Source: Yponomeuta sedellus (Eukaryota > Arthropoda > Insecta > Lepidoptera > Yponomeutidae). Taken from it: a stretch of 64,000 nt of DNA. Of the stretch, positions 1 to 9,475 are shown piece after piece (positions within the stretch are counted from its first letter, which is position 1; each line of letters starts with the position of its first letter). The stretch spans positions 13,576,016-13,640,015 of the forward strand of contig OW203734.1 in the NCBI GenBank assembly GCA_934045075.1. Reading direction: 5' to 3'. The notes under the pieces were generated by a model. It saw only the letters and a list, made by a program, of their open reading frames with translations, searched no databases and was not told the DNA's origin. The position numbers were made by a program, and so were the translations under genes.

Positions 1-285
1 GTTGCAAACTTGGAGCGTGTATTTAGGCACCCAAGATAAGATAAGAATATTCTTCATTGTACACCGTATCACATTTTATAAAACATGTAAAGGTACAAAG
101 TACAATTGGCAGTCTTATTGCTAAAAACAATAATAACATGGTCAGATAATATAGTCCTCTGGAACATTTAAGTGAAAAGTCGCTGATAATTGACGCAGAA
201 AACACAAGACACAAGAAACAAATTTTGACTGAAAAATTTACGGGACTGGTCTGGAGTCGCCAGCGCTGCGAGTCTTTACTACCTT

Positions 286-628
286 CGTTATCAACCCTTG
301 TGCCCACTTCTGGGGCACGGGTCTCTTCCTGCATCGCAGGAACGTTAGGCCATACTCCACGGGGCCAAGTCCAAGTTGGTGGAGGATTGTAAGACAGTGG
401 CGGGTCTTACTGTCAGAAGTTATCAAAGCGCCCATAAGGCCTCTGACATAGTTTAAAGACTGCTATTACATGACATTTGGCACCAACGGCTTAACGTTTC
501 AAGCACGGAAACCTTTAGTAAAATGCCACTAGCGGGATGGTCACCCATCCTACACCTGACCGCGCCTGTTGTTGCTTAACTCAAGTGATTGATTCTATCC
601 TCATGGTTCGACTAGGCCACGAGCGCTT
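286..628 (-). repeat. 5S-rRNA-derived SINE, family A copy 1
   Basis: On the - strand the element starts with a head resembling 5S rRNA (gaaccgagtgattg, gttaagcaacaacaggcg, gcgcggtcagg, ggatgggtgacc-like blocks in 5S order) and ends with the tail ggggacatacaagggttgat. This matches the internal promoter part of 5S rRNA, which is known to head SINE3-type elements. A short 7-bp direct repeat (ctacctt, 279-285 and 629-635) may be its target-site duplication. The copy is moderately diverged. Confidence 0.75.
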
Positions 629-635
629 CTACCTT

Positions 636-1150
636 GCAATAGATGAATAGGAAGAAGTAATTTAAATGTAGTTTTCGCTACGTTGGAGCTGTTTCATATT
701 TGTATCCTGAATAGAGTGCAAGCATGTGGAAATTAACGGTGTGATGCATCCTTGTATACATGCGCATATTATATCTCTGATAATATTTAGTGAAGTGAAA
801 GATGTCTATTGGGATTGTGGCAAATCTCAAGGCGTGAGTCTATGTAACGTAACGTACCTCTATCCATGATTTTGTTTTAGCATCTGTAACTTTAGATCTC
901 TTATCTAATCATCATACGGAGAGTTCTTCCAGGGTCGGAGGTTAAAATACTTCACACAGAAATAAAACTTCCATCCCGCAGCAGGATGTGAAGTTATCTT
1001 TACATCTGCCGCCTAATTAGGCGCACAAAATGTTCAAGATTTTGGAACAATTTAACTGTAAATTTATTTATAATTAGGAAAGCGAACGTCAGCTATCCTT
1101 TAGAATTTCGCGTAATATAGGGGCAATTTGAAGCGCGGCGACAGCAGTAA
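636..1150. other. unassigned AT-rich sequence
   Basis: I see no coding potential, tRNA-like head or inverted repeat here. Confidence 0.5.
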
Positions 1151-1152
1151 AG

Positions 1153-2270
1153 CGCCGAACCGAGTGATTGGAATCAATCACTTGAGTTAAGCAACAACAG
1201 GCGTGGTCAGGTGCAGGATGGGTGACCGTCCCGTGACTACCATCAGTGGCAATTTTTTCTGAGCGCTTCCATGCTTCAAAATGCACGTTAAGCCGTTGGT
1301 GCCGGCTGTCATGTAATGGCAGTCGTTAAGCCACGTCGGAGGCCTTATGGGCGGCTTACAATCCTTTTTTTTTTTTTTTTTCACCCAGGAGAAACCCCAA
1401 TTACGGGTACCACCGGCTCGGGGGAGCACAGTGGTTATGTCGGACTCCCCGCCCTGAAAAGGGCGGTATACCGACTAAAACTCCTGGGGTGTTCCTCCGC
1501 ACCGCAAAGGACGGGGCCACGGGGACGCTTGCGCACACTTCCGCGACCCCGTCTGCGGGCGCCCTTTCGGGCACTCCTTCGGCGGCGCTGCGCCGCATCT
1601 CTTCGTTGGAGCGCATAGGGGCCAAGTGCGTATGATCTTGGCCCCCATACGCCCCAACGCGCCGCCCCCTCCATCCCATCGCAACCCGGTCGATGAGACG
1701 GGGAGGGCGGCGCTCCTCCTCGTTGAGGCGCGTGGGGGCCCAAGCGTCCCGGTCCCCACACGCCCCACACGTGAGGCCCGTCACGTCGCCCACCAGCACT
1801 TCTCTGAAAGCAGAGAAGGCGGTGAGCGACCGCGCGGGCCCCCTCCGTGCCAGAAGGCACCCTCGGAACACGCAAGGGCGCCTTCCGGCCCGCCGTGATG
1901 GACGCGGAGAGTCCCCCGACCCTCCGCGTCCCGGCGGCCACTCTGGTCCGACTGGTACGAGGCGCACGCGCTTCCGCGCAGCGGCGCCCCCCCCAGTCGG
2001 TCCTTCATTCGGTTGGTCGCCTGGGTCCCGCTCCACAAAGTGAAACAGGGCCCACGCGACCCCTCCCGCCAGATTTTTCGCCGCTGGCCAGCAAGATCCC
2101 ATAAAGAGAAGTTACTGACCAGCGCCCAGGGTGCACCGGCCCTTGCCACTTACCCTTCCTACTGGTTCAAGATGAATCAGTAGGAACGGAAGCGGAAGGG
2201 CACACGGGAAGGTAATCTGGCATCGCACCCCGCGGCTTACAATCCTCCACCAAACCGGACTTAGCCACGG
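1153..2270 (+). repeat. 5S-derived SINE copy 2, split by an insertion
   Basis: The 5S-like head runs from 1153 and the body reaches 1364. After an 867-bp insertion the same body resumes at 2246 (tccaccaaaccggacttagcc). Relative to full copies the body also lacks about 30 bp between gcggct and tacaatcc. Copy 3 follows at once in opposite orientation, so the two 3' ends face each other here. Confidence 0.75.
1365..2231 (-). mobile_element. GC-rich retroposon inserted in a 5S-SINE
   Basis: A 17-nt T run (1365-1381, the poly-A tail of a - strand copy) opens a strongly GC-rich block. A perfect 14-bp target-site duplication gcggcttacaatcc flanks it (1351-1364 and 2232-2245). On the - strand the block is open for about 233 codons (2102-1401) but shows no domain I recognise. 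It contains an imperfect internal duplication around the words LNEEERR and SNEEMRR. The 3' part has two stem-forming segments (ccgccctgaaaagggcgg at about 1449-1466, and gtcggactccc). The layout suggests a 5'-truncated LINE, perhaps the 3' UTR of an R1-clade element, or a non-autonomous derivative. The insertion mechanism is well supported; the family is not. Confidence 0.8.
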
Positions 2271-2285
2271 GTCTTTCAAGGTCTT

Positions 2286-2616
2286 GAGGCACGGGTCTTT
2301 TCCTGCATTGCCGGAAGGTCAGGTCATACCCCCACCACGGGCGCCTAGACCGGGTTGGTGGAGGATTCTAATGCGGTGGCGACCCTTTATATCAGAAGTT
2401 ACTAAGCCGCCCTAAGGCCTCCGATATGGCTTAACGACTTCCATTACTTAACAGCCAGCACCAACGGCTTAACGTGCCTTGCAATGCACGGAAGTGCTCG
2501 GAAAAAATGCCGCTAGCTGTTGTCACAGTATGGTCACCGATCCAGTCCCTGACCGTGCCTGTTGTTGCTTAACCTAAGTGATTGATTCTAATCACTCGGT
2601 TCCAATAGGCCATCAG
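2286..2616 (-). repeat. 5S-derived SINE, family A copy 3
   Basis: The copy is nearly complete in antisense, from the ggcacgggtc tail side (2286) to the 5S-like head ending at 2616 (gattctaatcactcgg). It abuts copy 2 tail-to-tail. Confidence 0.75.
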
Positions 2617-3250
2617 TTTTTCACAGGAAAATTTTAGTCATTGAGAAATTTCCTGGAAAACTAAGAAAAGCTAACAAACTACATAGACTTGTTCGAATTT
2701 TTATGTCAAATCCATAGACAATCTCACGTTGCATTGTGTTATGTAACTTAAGGTTGTTGATAAACATTTAATTCTCTAGTATTTAAAAGATACGACTAAC
2801 TTTGTAAACCCATTTTCAGTAGTACTATTACAAGTCCATTTATGTACTCTTAACTTGCACCTTTGTTGACGTCTTCTAGCGTAAACAAATGCACATCTCG
2901 ACAAAAAACGCTCAGCCTTCCTGGAGCTCATATTACAGCTAAGTTAAAACCGTCCAACGATGTTGACACTGGTCGTTTCCCCTCCGAACTAACAGAAAGA
3001 GGTGAGGGGTCACAATAGTGGTATTGTCGTGAGACTAAGGTAAGTCCATTAGACAGTAAGCTAAGTCGAGGTATACTGTAAAAGGTGATGCACACGACAC
3101 CGTTTCCTTTACAGAGGCGGTGCTTAATTTAGAACAGCGAAATGGGGCGAATGCGACAAGATGTCTTTTTCTGAGTACACCGGGAAATTAAATGTTAGTG
3201 TATGCCAAGCTACTCTATTCTTTAGTAAGTATTCTACATACATACAAACA
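2617..3250. other. unassigned AT-rich sequence
   Basis: No gene, SINE head or LINE fragment is recognisable. Confidence 0.45.
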
Positions 3251-3251
3251 T

Positions 3252-3752
3252 AACCTCACGCCTGTATCCCAGAGGGGTAGGCAGAGACCAGGGACTTCCA
3301 CCTGCCACGATCCTGACAGATCACCTTCGCTTATCAACGCTCATAAGTCGTTGCATGCACGCACGCCGGTTCCGATTCTATTTTTATGATAACTCTATTT
3401 AATAAGTACCTATTCTCTTTTTATATGATTTTACAAACCATCTTGGACTGATGACTTGGACTGATGGCCTGATGTCAACCAGGCCATGTGGTTACCTTAA
3501 CACAGAGTATCCTAGTTTGGGACCGCGACAAGTGACTGTGAGTGAGGAAGTTTTTATTATTATAGTTTTATCTAAAAACTAGGGGATGTATTAGCAAAGG
3601 GGAAGATAAAAAGGACAAGGAATCGGCGTGCGTGCATGCAACGACTTATGAAGGTTCATTTAGCGAAGGTGATCTATCAGGATCGTGGCAAGTGGCAGTC
3701 CCTCGTCTCTGTCTACCCCTCTGGGATACAGGCTTGAGGTTATGTATGTATG
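3252..3752. repeat. inverted pair of LINE 3' ends (family I)
   Basis: The segment 3252-3378 (- sense) is the inverted copy of 3626-3752 (+ sense). They are separated by about 250 bp of unrelated AT-rich DNA. Both carry the C-terminal coding tail and 3' UTR of the LINE better preserved at 41385-41730 (gcgaaggtgatc, ggatcgtggcaagtggca, cccctctgggatacaggc). The 3' ends face outward. Confidence 0.7.
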
Positions 3753-4207
3753 TACGAGTATGTATGTCTTATCTAACAAAATTATTGATAGGTATATTAC
3801 TTTTATATTTTTCATACAAATTGACCGCGCTAATTTGGTGTCATATAAATTATTTCAAATTTCGTTCATTATTTTAAGCGTCTACTTATCCAACAGCTAA
3901 TTACATGATTAATCGGTACTGAAGGAACAAGTTTCGAGTTACTTTAATAATACGTTACACTTGTACGTTGTATAAGTGAAAAGTGAGCAAAATATAGGAG
4001 ATAGAAGATACATAAAAAAATTGTGTATTGAAAAAAAGACCATTCACTTCCTACATCCTCATAAATTTGAAAGAAGCATACTTATAAAAGTGGAGTTTTC
4101 CGCTTACTGTGGTAAGTTCGTAGTGTCGATTGGTGCTTGACCGATTTATTTCACGCTTACATAGCCTATTCAGAGTTTTCGAAGACTTTAAGGCGCTGCT
4201 CTGGCGC
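3753..4207. other. unassigned AT-rich sequence
   Basis: No coding signal or known repeat seen. Confidence 0.4.
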
Positions 4208-4414
4208 TAAGGGGCACGGGTGTCTTCCTGCACCGCAGGAAGGTTAGAACATACTCCGCCATGGGGGCAAAGTTAAGGTTGGTGGAGGATATAAGACATT
4301 GTAGATAAGTTATTAAGCCACCCATAAGGCCTCTGACATGGCTTAACGCTGCCATCACATGACAGCCGGCACGAACAACTTAACGTGACTTGTCAGGCAC
4401 AGACGCATTTTTTT
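4208..4414 (-). repeat. 5S-derived SINE, family A copy 4, head deleted
   Basis: The body and tail are recognisable (ggggcacggg, ggtggaggat, ataaggcctctgacatggct), but the 5S-like head is missing beyond the caggcac block. Confidence 0.65.
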
Positions 4415-6042
4415 CAAAAAGTGAACGTCATAAAGATTAACACCTTTGAGAACTACTTTAAGAACCTACAGTCTAGAACCTAGGATCTACGAACAACCTA
4501 CGATTTTAATTATTGATCTCCGCAAAAATAGCCGTTTTTGGCCAAACTGCTTTAGATTCTTAGACCTAGGTTCAAGGTAGTTTTAGGTCAGAATGTTCTA
4601 TAAAGAATTATATATTTCGCACTTATTGAAGTATATCCTTAAACTTGGTAGTTTAATAAACTTTGATCGGCACTCCGACAAAGTTAATAAAGAAAACTAA
4701 AGTTTCTTTGAGACGACAAGACATGCACTTTTAGTGCTATTTCCTAAATTTACAGAAGCAGCTCTAACTCAAACCTACTTAAAATCCTTTAGGCCACATA
4801 GAGTGGATCACAGACAGATCCAATTTCGTTTTATGCGGTCTGTCGGCGACGAATAAAATTTTTAACAAATATAAATTTTAGATGATTGTCTCACTCCGAA
4901 ACTTGTCGAAACGACTGTACTCGTAAAAGGACAATGTCTAGGTAGGTACTATTGCGAACATAACTTTCGGTCGTATATTACGTTTTTACTTTTTTCGCTG
5001 GCCGCAATATTTTATTACAGCTTTGCACTGGAGGGATATAAATTTTTCGCTTATCCTCTCTAGTGTTTTGTCGCTGTAGGTATCTGTTCTTGTTTTCAGT
5101 AGAACCCTCTGTTGGTTTGGGAAGCTCCGGGTAATCTTCCCAGTCCCCTAAGAGGCAGAAAAGATTTTTTTCGCGCTGTGCTAGTTTTTAAGGTTGAAGC
5201 CATTTTTTGTGTTCACGCATTTAGAAGGCGGTGTAAGAGTTTCGTTACGGTATGTCAAATTTTATGTACTTTAAAAGATATTATTTCTTGATTGATTGCC
5301 TGTGGTGTGTTTTTGTTCCTTATCCAAAGCTTAAGAACACTTTGAGACTCTATCCAGTATCAATATTGTGTGTTATTTCCCCATCAATCCAATAACCTGT
5401 AAGACAATTAAAACACGTGTTTTAAATGAGATTATTGTGTTGGTCCGGTAAATAGGATTCATTTATTATGAAGCTTCGTCACCACAAAACAATGGCGTCA
5501 CTCGTCGGAGAGTGAGCAAATAAATGATTTCGCTGGTTCCTTTATATTGTTTGCATGTTCTGATTAAATTTCGGTTAATACGGGCGCTCACGGAGGACTT
5601 GGTCTGGAAGAGCACACTAGGGGTTCACGTGATCCGATGGAAAAATATGGCGGAAATTCGAGGCGAATTTTGGCATAAAGATGAAGCTTAATATTTTGGG
5701 CCGTTCAATTCTCATTCACGTATTAGTATATACGATGAAAGGTGCCTCGGTAGTCCATGGCAATATTAACTTGCATTATGAGAGCAATAAGAGATAGAAT
5801 TAAATATATAAGACAACCTCAAAATAATTTAAAAATTGTAGTCGATATTTTTTAACCTAACGACGCAAATTTGGGAAAAAAATAATAGTATTCTTATGAT
5901 TTATGTCGAGTCAAGACCCATGAGCATACAGCAATTTATAGCTATATTGGACACCTTGCAACCAGTAATTACCTAATTCTTGCTTTTCTAATGTTATTCA
6001 CACAGTACTATTAAACGAAAAAAGCGCCTCGGCACACGTTAT
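4415..6042. other. unassigned AT-rich sequence
   Basis: About 1.6 kb with many stop codons in all frames. I found no repeat family and no splice-bounded exon. Confidence 0.45.
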
Positions 6043-6043
6043 G

Positions 6044-6161
6044 AAACCAATATGAGATAAAATTAAAATATGTATACATATGAGATAAAATTAAAATATG
6101 TATACATATGAGATAAAATTTAAATATGTATACATATTTAAATTTTATCTCATATTGGTTT
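6044..6161. repeat. 28-bp tandem repeat inside a palindrome
   Basis: Three 28-bp units starting at 6052, 6080 and 6108 (atgagataaaatt...tatac) end in a perfect 40-bp palindrome at 6111-6150. Outer arms aaaccaatatgagataaaa (6044-) and its complement (ending 6161) enclose the array. Confidence 0.85.
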
Positions 6162-6219
6162 GAAAGAAATTTATAATTATTGTCAATATTTTTCAAATTT
6201 GTTTCAAAATTAAATTTGT

Positions 6220-6258
6220 TCCTTAGCACGGGTTAGTGCATTAAAAATAAAAATAGTG
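6220..6258 (+). repeat. family C SINE 3' tail fragment
   Basis: The segment ccttagcacgggttagtgca followed by ttaaaaataaaaatag is the 3' terminal part of family C, without its tRNA-like head. Confidence 0.65.
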
Positions 6259-6787
6259 TCATATTTTTCAAGCCAAGGTGTATTTTTGTCAAAAATTAGA
6301 AAGAATTACTTACTACGAAATTATTCCAAATTCTATCGCGTTTTTTACGTCGAGTCTAGACTCATAACTTTGCAATAATTAAATAACAGTTAATATACGT
6401 CACCCTGGTATATGTGTCGTTTATAATGAATGAGCCTAGCACTATATCGGGCTTTAAACACTTTGCAACCAATAATGACTTCATTCGCTATTATTGACGT
6501 CGAATGTCACTTTATTATGCTTTATTGTTCTGTAATATCACGCGGTATCTGCAATTATCTGCGATATTAATTGTTGTGAACATTCGCAACTCAAGCGACA
6601 TAGCGCAGATTTACATTGAACGACAATCGTCACTGCACGATATCGTTGGACTTTTATTCATCGATACAATAAAGAAAAATGTCACATGCACAATTATAAA
6701 ATTAACTTAAACAAAGCAAATCCACAATCGTATAGTCATATTACAAAACATTATTACATAAAGAATATCCTTAGTAAAATACAAAAA
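6259..6787. other. unassigned AT-rich sequence
   Basis: Contains one short open stretch (6504-6710) without exon signals. Nothing supported. Confidence 0.4.
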
Positions 6788-7062
6788 AATTTAAAACCTA
6801 TTTAGAGGTTTAGTCACGGGTGGAGTGTTTACACACTCCACCCGTGACGGAACTCGAACCCGCGACCTCTGGCTAACCGTGCCAGCGCTCTCCCAACTGA
6901 GCTAATGGGTGACTCACCGGCATCAGTGAAATTTCGAACCTCTTTACAATACTCTCTGTACTACGCACAGGCAGCAACATCTGGCTGAAGTAATGTGGAT
7001 CACTTGCAGGTTCATAAATATGTTTTTTAAATTGTCCTTAGCACGGGTTAGTGCATTAAAAA
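6788..7062. repeat. family C tRNA-SINE, fold-back copy
   Basis: On the - strand lies a tRNA-like head (agctcagttgggagagcgct; ggttcgagttcc-type B box) with its tail at the left. On the right (7021-7062) a second tail (ttgtccttagcacgggttag) reads on the + strand, so both 3' ends face outward. Within it, gtcacgggtggagtgt and its exact complement form a 36-bp palindrome at 6814-6849. An A-rich 11-bp repeat aaaatacaaaa (6776-6786, 7070-7080) may be the target-site duplication of the whole unit. Confidence 0.75.
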
Positions 7063-7339
7063 GAATATAAAAATACAAAATGTCAATTTGGGTGGTCTAT
7101 TTAACCCTGAGACATCTCTGACCAAAAGGTCCCCATAACGCTGCGCAGCAAGGGAGATCCTCTGCATCAGAAACATTGATACAACATTACCACATGGGAG
7201 TAGTGGAACTTTACGAAAGTACCAGTTCTATACAGTTATGTCTTTACGGTTGTCCGTAACACTGAATTTTTTTTTTAATTTAGTAAAAAAGAATTAATAC
7301 ATTAGTGACGTTATAGTAGCAATATCATAACCGTTTAGA

Positions 7340-7485
7340 AAAATATCGTGAGGATACCTGAGTGTCTGAGGTGTTTAAATACCTCAGCGCTTGAAATTGC
7401 CAATCTGCGGTGGGCACCCGTGGTAATTAAGCCCATACTCTCTCTCTCTGAGAGAAGCCATGTGCTCTGCAGTGTTACGTTCTAG
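7340..7485 (+). repeat. family G SINE, 3' part
   Basis: Carries the block cgtgaggatacctgagtgtc, then cctcagcgcttgaaattgcc and cggtgggcacccgtgg, and ends with the actctctctctctgagagaa segment. The tRNA-like head is absent. Confidence 0.7.
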
Positions 7486-7566
7486 ATTTTGATGTTTTCC
7501 TACTTACTTGACACTTTTTGCCATATTTTGGACAATTCACACAACATCACTATAAATTGTAGCCTC

Positions 7567-7700
7567 CGCGTTTTTCTGATGTGTAAGCTATGTTATTGTA
7601 AAATTTTATTAAAATCCATTCAGTAGTTTTTACGTGAAAGTGTAACAAACGTCCATCCATCCATACTTACAAACCTTCGCGTTTATAATATTAGTAGGAT
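7567..7700 (-). repeat. common lepidopteran LINE-tail-like repeat
   Basis: The words ttttacgtgaaagtgtaaca, catccatccatac and ttcgcgtttataatattagt are characteristic of a very abundant lepidopteran repeat. A related antisense copy lies at 61845-62056. Confidence 0.6.
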
Positions 7701-7969
7701 ATATCCCGCTGCTGGGCATAGACCTTCTTTCAGAGAAAGAGATTTTAAATTGTATGACAGTTAAATATTAATAGTTTCTAGCTTCAACCAATGTCAGAGA
7801 GAAATGCCAAAAAGAGACGCAATCTATGCATATTAATTGTTGTCTCGCTCAATCCTGTAGTGGAGTAAAATGCCAGAAAGAGACGGATGGAGTACGTTCC
7901 GAAATACTTACGAGTAAATATTAATAATGATCATACTACGCGTACTTATAAGTCATCTATATCAAGGCT

Positions 7970-8021
7970 TTATTATTAGAAAGCCGATCATAAGGCACAA
8001 TGATCGGCTTTCTAATAATAA
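7970..8021. repeat. perfect 21-bp hairpin
   Basis: Arms 7970-7990 and 8001-8021 are exact complements (core tagaaagccgatca) around a 10-nt loop. No flanking mobile-element body is recognisable. Confidence 0.85.
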
Positions 8022-8714
8022 TTTACCGGTGAATTTTTACAGGTACCTATATAGAACGACTATTTGTCTGATAACGGCAACGGTTCTACCTAGTATCGTT
8101 GATTGTCTAGTATAACCTATTTCTTGGCGGGCGGTTGGTAGGTAGTATGGGCTTTTGAGCACTTAGTTGGATAAAATCGAGAAGTTAACATGTGAAAGTC
8201 ACGTTATTGATATTGTTTTGTTCAAAGACAAGGACAAAGCTATAAAAGGTTTTGCCATCTATCTAGTACGCGTGCCGAGGCAATTCTGAATATTAATATT
8301 GATTTACCACAACCACTACCGATGTTTCAGTTGATGAAGTTAAATTGCCACTAGGCGCAATGTAAGTAATCATTTATGTAGGAAAACAGCAATATAAATG
8401 GCCCCTGAGCACCTATTACACATCGGAATTGTGTCAAATCGATAGAGAGCAGGCGGTGACCTTCTCTAATATTCTATTTTGTGCTTTACTGGTCAATGTC
8501 TAAAAACCAGCCTCGTGAAAATATAATGGCCTCACTTTGATGAGGCCGTCCGTTGTGTCTATCCGACTCCGTCAACCATTATGGAAATAATAAATTGTTT
8601 ATGAGCCGTTCATTCCCCAGAATGTATCCAATAACATTCTTTATAACCTCCTCCGTGGGTGATTTTATGCTGACCATATTCTTTGCTTATTCATAATTAA
8701 TCATCCTTGTTCCA
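8022..8714. other. unassigned sequence upstream of the exon
   Basis: AT-rich with no recognised repeat. It ends in catccttgttccag, a plausible splice acceptor for the exon at 8715, so this is probably the 3' part of an intron in the 5' UTR. Confidence 0.45.
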
Positions 8715-8719
8715 GATAA

Positions 8720-9475
8720 ATGGACACCATGTCTGTGCCAAACGCGGAGAGCACCGAAGCCATCACGAACTCTGGCTACGGAAGTAGTGACGAGACCGCT
8801 AGCCTGCTCATAGCCGGTCCTTCCGTAACCGTCATAGTGCCGCAAGAGAGCAGAACCGCCAAACCTGTGCTTCAGAGACAAGACTGTACTACTCATCTAA
8901 GACCACAGCTATCTGGTGGACCAGGGAGCGAAGAAAGCGCGGCCTCAATTATCCGATTAGAGGACGGGACAGCGAGAAGTGTGCCGGATATAGAACTGCA
9001 ATGTCGGGACCAACCCGTCGCAGACCGCCCGCAGACCCTTGTCTCGCCTGTGGCGACCTGCTCCCATCGCGGGTCAGTGACCGCGTGCCAACTAGTTCCG
9101 CATACATACGCTAGATGTCGCATCTGTGAACGGAGACAGTCTACCGCCCCAATGTCAGCGCTACAACTGGCCCGCTCCGTCTCCCGCGAGAGCGTTCGTT
9201 CCGCTTTGCACTACCCGTGCGTTTGCAGCTCGCTCCACGCTGTCAGTACCTGTCCTGTCATCCAACCTCCAGCCTTACTACTGCCTGCGTCAAGTACGAG
9301 AATCATTCGGCAGAGTTCTCAACCGGAGTCGAGCGCATGCGCGGCCCACTGCCCCCATCACGGCCACCACCACCCCAGCGCCTCTTTGCGGCAGCTCCGG
9401 GAACCGGGAGATGGAATCGCTGGCATCGCTGCCGACTCGCTACGAATCAACGGGGGAATGAGACCTTTCAAACAG
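8720..9475 (+). CDS. first coding exon of an unidentified host gene
   Basis: This is the only stretch that looks like host coding sequence. It is open for 252 codons, visibly richer in GC than its flanks, and bounded by splice signals: acceptor ttgttccag ending at 8714 and a consensus donor cag|gtaagt at 9475/9476. The ATG at 8720 lies five bases into the exon, so translation probably starts here after a 5' UTR intron. The exon ends in phase 0. The predicted segment starts MDTMSVPNAEST, is rich in Ser, Arg, Pro and Cys, has small Cys clusters (residues with ARCRICERR, CVCSSLH, CAAHCPHHGHHH), and shows no transmembrane helix or signal peptide. I do not recognise the family. It could be a disordered cytoplasmic N-terminus of a larger protein. 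Another open possibility is a lineage-specific gene. Confidence 0.65.

Noticed and set aside
1401..2102. 233-codon - strand frame as a host gene
   Set aside because: It lies wholly inside a poly-A-tailed retroposed block with a target duplication, and overlapping frames are also open because of high GC.
7439..7460. CT repeats as independent microsatellites
   Set aside because: They recur at the same place in family G SINE copies and are part of that element.
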